A DNA stretch of 50,586 bases, from NCBI GenBank assembly GCA_004195715.1, contig PSPX01000009.1:1-50586 (forward strand), given 5' to 3'. The DNA is from Methanobacteriota archaeon (lineage in GTDB: Archaea; Thermoplasmatota; Poseidoniia; Poseidoniales; Thalassarchaeaceae). The translations under genes and the position numbers were made by a program. Below the pieces are notes generated by a model. The model was given only the letters and a program-made list of their open reading frames with translations. It did no database searches and was not told where the DNA came from. Below, in pieces: positions 34,995-43,023 of the stretch. Positions within the stretch are counted from its first letter, which is position 1; each line of letters opens with the position of its first letter.

Positions 34995-37900
34995 TTCTCC
35001 CACCAGTCCTCCTCGTCTTCCTTAGGCTTCTCTTCTGCCACGTCCTCTTCGAAGTACGCCTCATCGACTACCACTATCTTGTCGTCGAGTTTGCCGAACT
35101 CAGACTCCATGGCCAGCTCGGCGATTTTCTGCTCCTCCGCTGAGGACTCCTCCTGCTTCTTCTCATTACGCTCCATCTTGAGTCTTCTGCGTCTGCTAAT
35201 CAAAAGTCCCAGACCGACCAGCAGCACGAATAGGTACGGAGCGAGTTCGCCTAGCACGAACATCCAACTGACCTCAACAGAGTAAGATACAATGTCCGAA
35301 TTCTTGCTACACTGCGCCCAAGTCGTCGCTTCGGGGCATACTGGAGTCCTGTACACCACCACTTGCCTGCCGTCGACCTCGATCAACTCTCCGAGGTCCA
35401 TTTGACTCTCAAAGCTGAGCAGCCTAACCGAATTCGGCAGGTGTATCTCCATCCTCGCAGAGGAGCGGATGGTCCCGAACACGGTGTGCTCCATCAGCGG
35501 CGTCACTTCGAGGAAGAACTCCGCCCCCTCCACCTGGATCCCCGAATCGGTCAGTATCGGTGATCCAAAGGCAGCAGCCATCTGGTTGGCTATGATGAAG
35601 CCGATGGCCGCGGGCTGGGCCTTGATGTCTATGTCGTCGCCCCTGAGTGCGGCTGTAACGACAGTGTGTGCGATTTTGAAGCCAAAGCGCAGCGGGACGC
35701 TGTCACCGACCTCGGAGTTGCTCGGCATCGTGGTTTCCCCGAACCCCAACGAGGGAGACACAGGCAAATGAAGCAGGTCGGCAGAGATAGTGTATGGGCC
35801 CATCCCGAAGTCCTGCACGGTATTGAACGAACCTTCGGCATCTATGACCTCGCTCGATCTCATCTCCAGTTCCTCGCCCAGCATCTCCATCCCAAGATTG
35901 GATATCTCGACATCAATCGGCTCTCCCACCCCCAAATCCAACGGTGCCTCGAGGTCCGAGCCTGCGAGCAGCCCGCCTTGCAGGCGGTCTCCCATTACGA
36001 TGGCGCGTCTCAACAGATCGGCGGGGACTGGGTGCAGGGTGATATCGTCCTCGCCTAAGTCGATTTCCAGTCGGTAGATTTCCAGCACTACCTCGGCATT
36101 GAACTGGACCTCAGCGGCGAACGAGGCCTCCCGAATCGCGAACTTCTCGATGTCGACCACAATGTCGAGCGATACGCAGGTCTTCTGGTTCGAGCCGCAA
36201 ATCAGGTCGGGGCTGTCATCCTTGCAAGGGTCGGACTCGAGGCATATGGGGTGTCTCCAGTCGAAGATCCTAGTTCCGGCGAAGCCGAAGTCCAGCTCCC
36301 CTCCTCCTGTTATGGGGGCTGTGATGACAACTGTCGAGGGGTCGCCGATGGTCGACTCTATCCACTCCGGCAAGTGCAAGGTCAAGGTCAGCTCGGTGCT
36401 CGGCATGCCGTCAGGAAGCAGGTCCTGCAGCCATCCGGTGTCAGTGGAAAGCTCGACTTCGACCACGTTCATGATCGAGGCGAGGTCATCGTCGGTGACC
36501 TTTGAGAGGTCAATGGTGGTGATGTCTCCGCCGCTGTTCTCAAGCATCCTCTCGACTACCGATGAGACCCTCATCGGGGTCGACTGCGAGGTGGTTTCAA
36601 GGACGACGGGCCAGGTCCCGCCCATGGCGTCCTTGCCCTCGACGCAGTAACTGACTTCGAGTGCCTCCTCACAGGTCACTCCAGGGGTGTGACGGAAGTC
36701 CAGCCCGCCTTCGGAGTCGGCTTGTGCGAACTGCGGGGCGCCGAACCAGATGTCGGCACCCAGAGCATCGGAGAACGCCGAGGACAGTTCCTCCACGGGT
36801 ATCCCCTGAAGGATTGCTGATAGGTCCTCGTCGACTTCCTGATTGAGTAGCCTGATGCCATCGGAGGTCACCCAAGGAATCTCGATGGTGCCATCATGCA
36901 GGTCGGCGCTCCAGTCGTCGAGGGTGACGGAATCTAGGTAGTGAATCGATATCTCGAGGTCGAATCGCGAGTTCTGGGTGTCGGTGGCGTCCACTATCAG
37001 GTCAATCTTCAGTGATGGCTCTCTCAGGTCGATGCTCGCGGTCGGGGTGGTAATCGACCTGTGAACGAGTTCGGAAACAAGCCGGACCGAGTCGAGGGCT
37101 GCCTCAGTCACCGCTTGGGTGTTGTCGACGGCGATGAGAGAGTAAGTCTGAGGGTGGCCGTCGCGCATCGTCATCTTGATCGAACCGGGGGCCTCCACGC
37201 TGCTCACGTCGGCGTAGTCAGGGGGAATCACCGAGAGCTCGACCGAATGACCCATCGGCGAGCTGGCGTTGAACTCGGAGGTCAGGACCGCCCCCATCGT
37301 CAGCATGCCCTGCATCATCCGGTTGATGTCGGAGGTTTCCGGTTTCAGGCCGAAGGCGCTGGTATCGACCTCCATCTGCAGCACGACCTCGAAGCACAAC
37401 GGCGGCTGGAACGGGTCGTTGTCGAAGCCGTTGACCTCGTCTATCGAGTCGTGATCGGAGTCGTAAACGCAGCTAGCGTCCGGTTGTGCCTTGAAATCGA
37501 CCTCAGAGACAGTGGTTATGGTGGTGGTGTTGACATTAGGGAAGTTGATGTCGATGAATTCCTCCATTATCTCCTCAATCCTCTCCAGCATCAAATCTGA
37601 CACGGTGTCGCCGCCACCCCTGTGGAGACTCTGGTAGTTGCGGATGTAATCTGCAGGAATCCCATCCCATGGGGCGCTATCGCCTTCGAGGTCGAGGTCG
37701 CTGAGCTGCAAATCATCCCTTGACATCTCGTGAACTGAGAGTCCGACCTTCATCTCGACCATCTCTGCGTCCTCGATTCCTATCTCGACGGAACTCCGCA
37801 TCCACTCCTGCCCAGGAGTCTGGTCCAACGACGAGTCGTAGTCGTCGCAGACCCCACTGGCGCTATTCCATGTCGCGCAGATGTTGTTCACGACATCGGG

Positions 37901-38002
37901 TTGCCCAGGAGGGGGGTCGGCTGCCGCAATAGGCGCCATCAGGAGCATGATGAGGAGTACGGCAGTACGCTGCACAAACGCAGGCATGAACATCAGAGCC
38001 AT
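34991..38002 (-). CDS. Large signal-peptide-bearing surface protein with C-terminal anchor, family unknown
   Basis: 1003 residues from the ATG at 38002; two more in-frame ATGs (37993, 37987) also precede the signal peptide (FVQRTAVLLIMLLMAPIAAADPP). Longer readings to 38194 run into the divergent taw2 and are rejected. The ectodomain is rich in beta-type and amphipathic sequence with several Cys (e.g. CVYDSDHDSIDEVNGFDNDPF, a Ca-loop-like stretch; CSKNSD near the end). A membrane segment (PYLFVLLVGLGLLISRRRR) and a ~65-residue highly charged cytoplasmic tail ending EDEEDWWEN close it. I recognise no named family. Confidence 0.8.
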   Translation of the reverse strand: MALMFMPAFVQRTAVLLIMLLMAPIAAADPPPGQPDVVNNICATWNSASGVCDDYDSSLDQTPGQEWMRSSVEIGIEDAEMVEMKVGLSVHEMSRDDLQLSDLDLEGDSAPWDGIPADYIRNYQSLHRGGGDTVSDLMLERIEEIMEEFIDINFPNVNTTTITTVSEVDFKAQPDASCVYDSDHDSIDEVNGFDNDPFQPPLCFEVVLQMEVDTSAFGLKPETSDINRMMQGMLTMGAVLTSEFNASSPMGHSVELSVIPPDYADVSSVEAPGSIKMTMRDGHPQTYSLIAVDNTQAVTEAALDSVRLVSELVHRSITTPTASIDLREPSLKIDLIVDATDTQNSRFDLEISIHYLDSVTLDDWSADLHDGTIEIPWVTSDGIRLLNQEVDEDLSAILQGIPVEELSSAFSDALGADIWFGAPQFAQADSEGGLDFRHTPGVTCEEALEVSYCVEGKDAMGGTWPVVLETTSQSTPMRVSSVVERMLENSGGDITTIDLSKVTDDDLASIMNVVEVELSTDTGWLQDLLPDGMPSTELTLTLHLPEWIESTIGDPSTVVITAPITGGGELDFGFAGTRIFDWRHPICLESDPCKDDSPDLICGSNQKTCVSLDIVVDIEKFAIREASFAAEVQFNAEVVLEIYRLEIDLGEDDITLHPVPADLLRRAIVMGDRLQGGLLAGSDLEAPLDLGVGEPIDVEISNLGMEMLGEELEMRSSEVIDAEGSFNTVQDFGMGPYTISADLLHLPVSPSLGFGETTMPSNSEVGDSVPLRFGFKIAHTVVTAALRGDDIDIKAQPAAIGFIIANQMAAAFGSPILTDSGIQVEGAEFFLEVTPLMEHTVFGTIRSSARMEIHLPNSVRLLSFESQMDLGELIEVDGRQVVVYRTPVCPEATTWAQCSKNSDIVSYSVEVSWMFVLGELAPYLFVLLVGLGLLISRRRRLKMERNEKKQEESSAEEQKIAELAMESEFGKLDDKIVVVDEAYFEEDVAEEKPKEDEEDWWEN

Positions 38003-38037
38003 AAGTCTGAATCCAAAATGCTTCGACCAGAGGTCAG

Positions 38038-38955
38038 ATGCATAGGGAAGATCCGCACCGCCGTCTCGTCGAGTCTGTCGGAGAGGTGTTGCGTGGGGCT
38101 GGATTGAGAGATGAGGAGTGCATAGCACTCCTAGACCGGTTGCCGAGCAAGTGGGAGAGATTTTCCGATGTCGTTCTGCTGCCGAACTCAGCATTCCAAG
38201 GGAAATGGGATTTGCATGTCTCGGAGGAGCTTTGGAGGGCGGTTGCCGAGGCGTTGAAGGTCAACAGATTGGCAAAGCTCGGAGAGATATCGGGGGAGAT
38301 GCGCGAGAGTTCTGTCGAGATGTTACTCGGCGAGGACGACTGGGTCGTACGCCGGGAGAACGGGGTGGATTACGGATACAACCTCACCCAGTGCATGTTC
38401 TCAGCGGGCAACGTCAACGAGCGGCGCAGGATGGGAGAGGTAACCGGCGCCGGCGAGGTCGTGGTCGACCTGTACGCCGGCATAGGCTACTACTCGCTGC
38501 CTATGCTGGTCCACTCGCAGGTCGATCACATCCACTGCTGCGAGTGGAATCCGAACGCTGTGCGGGCGCTCGAGTCGAATCTCAAGAGCAACGGGGTGAC
38601 GGGGCGCTGCACCGTTCACTTCGGTGACAATCGAGTCACTGCGGCAAATCTGGAAGGAGTTGCTGATCGTATCATCCTCGGTTTACTACCGTCAGCCGAG
38701 GACGGGTACGCCATCGCTATGGCTGCTCTCAGACCCGCCGGCGGCGTGCTACACGTGCACGGCGTGGCAGCATCTGGGAATCACGTTGCTTGGGCCGCTG
38801 ATGTTACTGAGGCGCTGCGTGAGAGGGGGAGAGGATTCGCAGTAGATGCAGTCGAGGCGCTGAGGGTGAAGAGCTACGCGCCGCACTGGGACCACGTTGT
38901 GCTCGACGTCACGGTCTCGGCTGCTAGCCGTCGAACTCAAGTCGAGCAACCCTAG
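38038..38955 (+). CDS. taw2: tRNA(Phe) wybutosine enzyme Taw2 (TYW2-like aminocarboxypropyltransferase)
   Basis: 305 residues. Trm5/TYW2-type class I SAM enzyme: motif I VVDLYAGIGYYSLPM, acidic ribose-binding CEWNPNAV, and the motif LGLLPSAEDG, which in TYW2/Taw2 replaces the NLP/NPP motif of Trm5 methyltransferases. The N-terminal region (VLLPNSAFQGKW and VNRLAKLGEI) also matches the family. Taw2 transfers the 3-amino-3-carboxypropyl group of SAM to the imG-14 base at position 37. The first pathway enzyme, Taw1, begins at the right edge of this window. Confidence 0.88.
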   Translation: MHREDPHRRLVESVGEVLRGAGLRDEECIALLDRLPSKWERFSDVVLLPNSAFQGKWDLHVSEELWRAVAEALKVNRLAKLGEISGEMRESSVEMLLGEDDWVVRRENGVDYGYNLTQCMFSAGNVNERRRMGEVTGAGEVVVDLYAGIGYYSLPMLVHSQVDHIHCCEWNPNAVRALESNLKSNGVTGRCTVHFGDNRVTAANLEGVADRIILGLLPSAEDGYAIAMAALRPAGGVLHVHGVAASGNHVAWAADVTEALRERGRGFAVDAVEALRVKSYAPHWDHVVLDVTVSAASRRTQVEQP

Positions 38956-38964
38956 CCCGTAGGC

Positions 38965-39651
38965 ATGGCTGCCGATTGGCTACTAGAGGCCGCTGTCCAG
39001 TACAACGAGCAATCGTTGGAGGGCAGGGACGGCTACCCAGCTCATCTCTTGATGCCGGTAGATACTCTGGCGCAGATACTCGATTGGACCTTCCAGTCGT
39101 TGCCCGATGAGATTCTCGTGGGGATAGACGTGAATCCTGACCTCCCTCACTCAGGAGAAGTCGAAAAGACCTACTGCGGGGCTGATTTCGAAAGTGGTTT
39201 GTTCTCGGGCCAAGGCTTCGTTCTCGGTGAGCCGCATCTTGTCAACCGGGGTGACTCATATTCTGTCCACCACGTCCCCGAGGAGTGGATGGACGGTCTA
39301 TTCGATGAATCCAGAGGAGTGAGGGGGGGACGTTTCTCGCACTGGCTGCACACCCATCCGAATGCTCCTGCGATACCGAGTGGGGCCGATGCCGAGTCCG
39401 CTCAGTGGACTGAGGGTTGTGACATGATTCTCGGCGTTCGCTACTCTCCAGAGGGCATGCTGCCGTGGCTCGAGGGTATCGAGGGCGAGCGTCGAGAGTT
39501 GACTCCAGACGACGATGGTCGCCCTGTCATCGGCAGAGCCGTGACGGGGCATCTTATTCACGGACTCGAACTGATCGCCTTCCACAGAAGAGGTTTTGCG
39601 GTCAATGTGGTCTTGACCGACGCTGTAGGTCTGCCAATTGAGCGGCAATAA
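38965..39651 (+). CDS. JAMM/MPN-domain metalloprotease
   Basis: 228 residues. The motif HTHPNAPAIPSGAD (residues 129-142) is a canonical JAMM centre: H-x-H, seven residues, Ser, two residues, Asp. An acidic residue upstream (DEILVGI, ~49) fits the JAMM Glu. Archaeal JAMM enzymes can remove ubiquitin-like SAMP modifiers or process sulphur carriers; the substrate here is not shown. It is larger than minimal archaeal JAMMs, with an N-terminal ~45-residue helix and a C-terminal strand-rich part. It starts nine bases after taw2, so the two are co-transcribed. Confidence 0.85.
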   Translation: MAADWLLEAAVQYNEQSLEGRDGYPAHLLMPVDTLAQILDWTFQSLPDEILVGIDVNPDLPHSGEVEKTYCGADFESGLFSGQGFVLGEPHLVNRGDSYSVHHVPEEWMDGLFDESRGVRGGRFSHWLHTHPNAPAIPSGADAESAQWTEGCDMILGVRYSPEGMLPWLEGIEGERRELTPDDDGRPVIGRAVTGHLIHGLELIAFHRRGFAVNVVLTDAVGLPIERQ

Positions 39652-39771
39652 ACTAGAATTTATTACAGAACAACTACGCAGTACGCTGTTTTATCTTTCT
39701 TAATAATTATTAAATATAATGGTGAGCGAAATACTCCAAACATCAAGGAATCGTTCCTAGAAAGGACCGTT
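39652..39771. terminator. AT-rich convergent intergenic region with 14-bp palindrome
   Basis: The 120-bp space between the convergent JAMM and oligoribonuclease genes is strikingly AT-rich compared with its surroundings. It contains T-rich runs (TGTTTTATCTTTCTT) and the perfect palindrome TTAATAATTATTAA at 39700-39713, plus AGGAA-TCG-TTCCT at about 39748-39760. T-rich tracts on both strands fit archaeal termination from both sides. No ORF of note. Confidence 0.5.
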
Positions 39772-40308
39772 TTAGTCACGGAATACGTGCTCTCGGTAGT
39801 GCTCCAGCTCAGCAATGCTGCCTCGGATATCGTCGAGCGCCCGGTGCCCTGCGGGCTTGGTCGCTCGGGGCAGATTCGGGTACCATCTGTCGACTAGTTG
39901 CTTGATCGAGGTCACATCGACGCTGCGATAGTGAAAGAAGTCGTGCAACTCGGGCATGTAACGTCGCAGGAAGCGCCTATCTTGGCCGATAGTATTGCCG
40001 CAAAGCGGCGATACACCCTCGATGCAGTGTTCACGCAGGAACCCAATTGTCAACATCTCGGCCTCGGCAATCGGAATTCCATGGTTCCTGACTCTGTCCA
40101 GGAGCCCGTTCTCGGTGTGGTGTGTGAGATTCCAATTGTCCATCTTAGCCAGTTCCGACTCGGGCTGTGAAATCGCGAAAGCCGGTCCCTCGGCAACCAC
40201 AGTCAGGTCGCCCTCGGTTACTATGGTGGCAATCTCAATAATGGTATTCTCTTCAGGATCGAGACCGGTCATCTCGAGGTCCATCCAGACCAGTCGCTCC
40301 TCGACCAT
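39772..40308 (-). CDS. orn: Oligoribonuclease (DEDDh 3'-5' exoribonuclease)
   Basis: 178 residues, the usual length. All DEDDh residues are present: D10 and E12 (VWMDLEMTG), D110 (CGNTIGQDRRFL), H155 and D160 (GHRALDDIRGSI). FFHYRSVDVTSIKQL is another family hallmark. Orn degrades 2-5 nt RNA to mononucleotides and in bacteria also clears pGpG. It is very close to bacterial Orn in every motif, and Orn is not a usual archaeal enzyme, so transfer from bacteria is likely. It stands alone, flanked by an AT-rich region on one side and a divergent transporter on the other. Confidence 0.95.
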   Translation of the reverse strand: MVEERLVWMDLEMTGLDPEENTIIEIATIVTEGDLTVVAEGPAFAISQPESELAKMDNWNLTHHTENGLLDRVRNHGIPIAEAEMLTIGFLREHCIEGVSPLCGNTIGQDRRFLRRYMPELHDFFHYRSVDVTSIKQLVDRWYPNLPRATKPAGHRALDDIRGSIAELEHYREHVFRD

Positions 40309-40375
40309 GCGACTGGCGCTGGCGGGACAGACTTAGGGCTTCTCATGCAAGGGCGAGTATCATAGTGCCCTGACC

Positions 40376-41641
40376 ATGCGCATGGACATGAGTGGTGTAG
40401 GTTACATCGAGTTGCTGAGAAGGAACTCCTCCTTCCGTCGCCTGTTCATTGCGAACGAAATCTCGTTCATTGGCGACTGGTTCACCGTAATCGCCCTCTT
40501 CATTCTCGCGGGGGAAGCCACCGACAACTCGCCACTGGCGATTGCTGGTGTGATGGCCTCGAGGAGTTTTGCACTGGCTTTGGTAACTCCGTTCACGGGG
40601 ATGCTGGCTGACCGATATTCACGCAAGGGACTCATGTTGGGTGCTAACATCGCTTCTCTGGTTATTCTCGTTTTCGTACTTGCTTTAGATTTGCTAGGGA
40701 GTCTGACATCGGTGTATGTACTGGCGGTGGTGATGGTGGCTGCTAGAGCAGTCTTCGACCCCGCTGAGTACGCATATCTTCCCAACATCTGTGACGATCA
40801 GGAGCTGTTGACTGCCAATGCCTTGGCCTCCGGAGGATGGTCGGTGGCACTGGGGCTGGGTTCCGCAATAGGCGGGCTGACCATCTCCATTTACGGCATC
40901 CAGACGGCGCTGTGGATAGACACTGTGACCTTCATTGCGGCCGCCATAGGAATCATGACACTGCCCCCCGGTGGCCCAGACACCACAGAGAGGAAGAGCG
41001 CCACCCCCCGAGTGGTCGTCGGCGAGATTGTCGCTGGATGGAGGTACATCCTATCCAGCCCGCCGCTGCGCAGGGTGGTGTTTGCCAAGGGCCTGTGGGC
41101 ATCTGGAGGCGGGGCTCAGGTTTTCCTTCTAATTCTGATTGGGATGGAAGCAGGATTCGGTGAGGCCGCGGCGGGCATCGGCATCCTATTCATGGCTAGA
41201 GGATTCGGTAGTGGTTTCGGACCCATCGCAGGAAGGCCACTGATGGAGAACCCACGTCTGAGGCCGTATCTTCTGGGACTCTCTGTGGGAGTCTGCGGGC
41301 TGTTCTACATCGCCGTCTCGGCCGTGGAGTGGACTGAGATGGTTCTGATTCTGGTGTTCTTCTCGCATGCTGCGAGCGGTCTTAACTGGGTACTTTCAAC
41401 CACTTTCCTACAGGAGAGATCTGCCGACGAATGGCGCGGTAGGGTGGCTGGAACCGACCACTTCGGAATCACCTTGACGATGGGAATCTCAGCAGTAGTC
41501 GGGGGACTCATCATGGAGAACGGTCTTCTCGAACTCAGAGAGTTGATTGCCCTGACCGGGATGGTTCAGATTGTCCTCGGACTGGCTTGGATTGTGCTAG
41601 CCTCTTCACATGAGAAGAGACTGCTAGACCAGACTCTGTAG
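40376..41641 (+). CDS. MFS transporter (MFS_3/EntS-like exporter)
   Basis: 421 residues with about 12 hydrophobic segments. SFRRLFIANEISFIGDWFTVIALF is the characteristic opening of the EntS/MFS_3 efflux group, and TGMLADRYSRKGLMLG is the loop 2-3 MFS motif; RAVFDPAEYAYLPNI also fits. Probably a drug or siderophore-like exporter; the substrate is unknown. Three in-frame ATGs occur within the first five codons. Its last 18 bp overlap the end of the convergent membrane-protein gene. Confidence 0.88.
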   Translation: MRMDMSGVGYIELLRRNSSFRRLFIANEISFIGDWFTVIALFILAGEATDNSPLAIAGVMASRSFALALVTPFTGMLADRYSRKGLMLGANIASLVILVFVLALDLLGSLTSVYVLAVVMVAARAVFDPAEYAYLPNICDDQELLTANALASGGWSVALGLGSAIGGLTISIYGIQTALWIDTVTFIAAAIGIMTLPPGGPDTTERKSATPRVVVGEIVAGWRYILSSPPLRRVVFAKGLWASGGGAQVFLLILIGMEAGFGEAAAGIGILFMARGFGSGFGPIAGRPLMENPRLRPYLLGLSVGVCGLFYIAVSAVEWTEMVLILVFFSHAASGLNWVLSTTFLQERSADEWRGRVAGTDHFGITLTMGISAVVGGLIMENGLLELRELIALTGMVQIVLGLAWIVLASSHEKRLLDQTL

Positions 41642-42460
41642 ACCGGCTAGCACGACCAGCGGCACTATCGAGAAAATGGTGTCGCGCAGCAGTGAGCGGG
41701 TAGACGCCTTGACGCGAGCAGTGATTTTCAACTGGATGTCCTCATCCAGCTTATCCATCATGTCCCCAGCGGGCCCTCTGACCTGTTCCAGAGCGCTCTC
41801 GACGGCGTCAGCGCCCATGTCCAACAGACCCGATACAAGATCTGAAAGCGGTCCGCGCTTGGGCGCTGGGACATGCTCGCCATCTACAGTGTGCTCCACA
41901 TCCACCACTGTTCGCCATGGCCTTGGTACCTCGATTTTCCCGACCCCCTTGAGGATCTCACGACCCACCACAGCCGCTTGCACCGCCATCTTGGCTGTGG
42001 TGAGATTGTACTTAGTCAGCAACTGGATGCCGCGGCGCGAGCGGGTAATCTTTCCAAAGTCAGCAATCAACCAAGCCGCTCCGGCTATGAGGAGTAAAGC
42101 CACTCCTATCTGAGGAGTTTGTTCCCAGCTGGGCCAGCCGATTGGACCGAACCATATGCGAGCAGTAATTGCTATGATTGCAGGGAGTAGGAAAGCCAGC
42201 ACCTCATTGGCGACTATCAGCCAGAAACCCTCGATTGGGAGTTTCTTCAGTCTTACGAAAAACCACCTGATGTGTTTCGTCCTCTCGCCGGGTGGGGCGT
42301 AGGTATTCACCAGATCAATCAAAGGCGGCATCACGAAAACCATCCTCATGATGAAAGGAATCGCCAGCATCAGCAGGTAAGCGTCCCAAGGAGATGCGGG
42401 GGGCAGACTAGGGAAGGCGATGGCCTCTGACATTGGCGCTGAGTGGAGTCTGACCCCCAT
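41624..42460 (-). CDS. Membrane protein of unknown function with C-terminal amphipathic domain
   Basis: 278 residues from the ATG at 42460, preceded by GTGAGG; an ATG at 42433 is an alternative. Three hydrophobic segments in the first ~150 residues (LLMLAIPFIMRMVFVM, WLIVANEVLAFLLPAIIAI, VALLLIAGAAWLIADF), then a ~120-residue soluble part (KEVPRPWRT-like basic stretch, acidic amphipathic helix MGADAVESALEQV) and a final hydrophobic segment (TIFSIVPLVVLAGLQSLV). No family recognised. Gap of 16 bp to the upstream membrane gene, so both are co-transcribed. Confidence 0.72.
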   Translation of the reverse strand: MGVRLHSAPMSEAIAFPSLPPASPWDAYLLMLAIPFIMRMVFVMPPLIDLVNTYAPPGERTKHIRWFFVRLKKLPIEGFWLIVANEVLAFLLPAIIAITARIWFGPIGWPSWEQTPQIGVALLLIAGAAWLIADFGKITRSRRGIQLLTKYNLTTAKMAVQAAVVGREILKGVGKIEVPRPWRTVVDVEHTVDGEHVPAPKRGPLSDLVSGLLDMGADAVESALEQVRGPAGDMMDKLDEDIQLKITARVKASTRSLLRDTIFSIVPLVVLAGLQSLV

Positions 42461-42476
42461 CAACCTCACTACGGCC

Positions 42477-42953
42477 TCACATAGAGGACTCACGCAGGAC
42501 GGCGGCCTGGTTCGAAGCCGACCTGACCAGCACAATGGCGATTATTGCCCCTGTGGCGAAAGCGATGCCGATGTACTGGTGCGTATTGAAGAACAGCCAC
42601 GCTAATCCAAGTAGGGACAGGTAAGACACCATCTGGCAGATGATTGACAGTCTCAGCAGTATGATATACTCGACGTCATTGGGATTATCGAATTCTTGGA
42701 TGTAAGAGTTGATGAGGAAGAAGACTGCTTGGAAAGGTAGCGCGGCTGCAAGGATGGCGAGGCCGATTACGGTCCCCATGTCTGGATTATCCGGACTCAA
42801 CTCCAGACCTCGGAACAGCATATTACCCATGTTGACACCGATAATCGCAGCGTGGATTGTCCACGCCTTGTCCGAAGGAGCGTTGTCTCTACGGGCATTC
42901 TCCGGAACCATGTCGGCGCTCGGTTTCGCGGCACTGTTGAATATTACGCTCAC
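42477..42953 (-). CDS. Small four-helix membrane protein, function unknown
   Basis: 158 residues. An N-terminal ~30-residue soluble part, then about four hydrophobic segments (IHAAIIGVNMGNMLF, TVIGLAILAAALPFQAVFFLI, LLRLSIICQMVSYLSLLGLAWLFF, YIGIAFATGAIIAIVLV). An acidic loop FDNPNDVEY lies between the second and third segments. No family recognised. First gene of a two-gene minus-strand operon with the 278-residue membrane protein. Confidence 0.7.
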   Translation of the reverse strand: MSVIFNSAAKPSADMVPENARRDNAPSDKAWTIHAAIIGVNMGNMLFRGLELSPDNPDMGTVIGLAILAAALPFQAVFFLINSYIQEFDNPNDVEYIILLRLSIICQMVSYLSLLGLAWLFFNTHQYIGIAFATGAIIAIVLVRSASNQAAVLRESSM

Positions 42954-43023
42954 AAAGCAATGCTCAGACGGTGTTACGAGGTATGCGCATACCTACCCAG
43001 CGCTTCCAGACAGATGGAATCCT

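Noticed and set aside
38003-38194. N-terminal extension of the 1003-residue surface protein into taw2
   Set aside because: The 64 extra residues are polar, precede a clear signal peptide and overlap the conserved start of the divergent taw2 gene.
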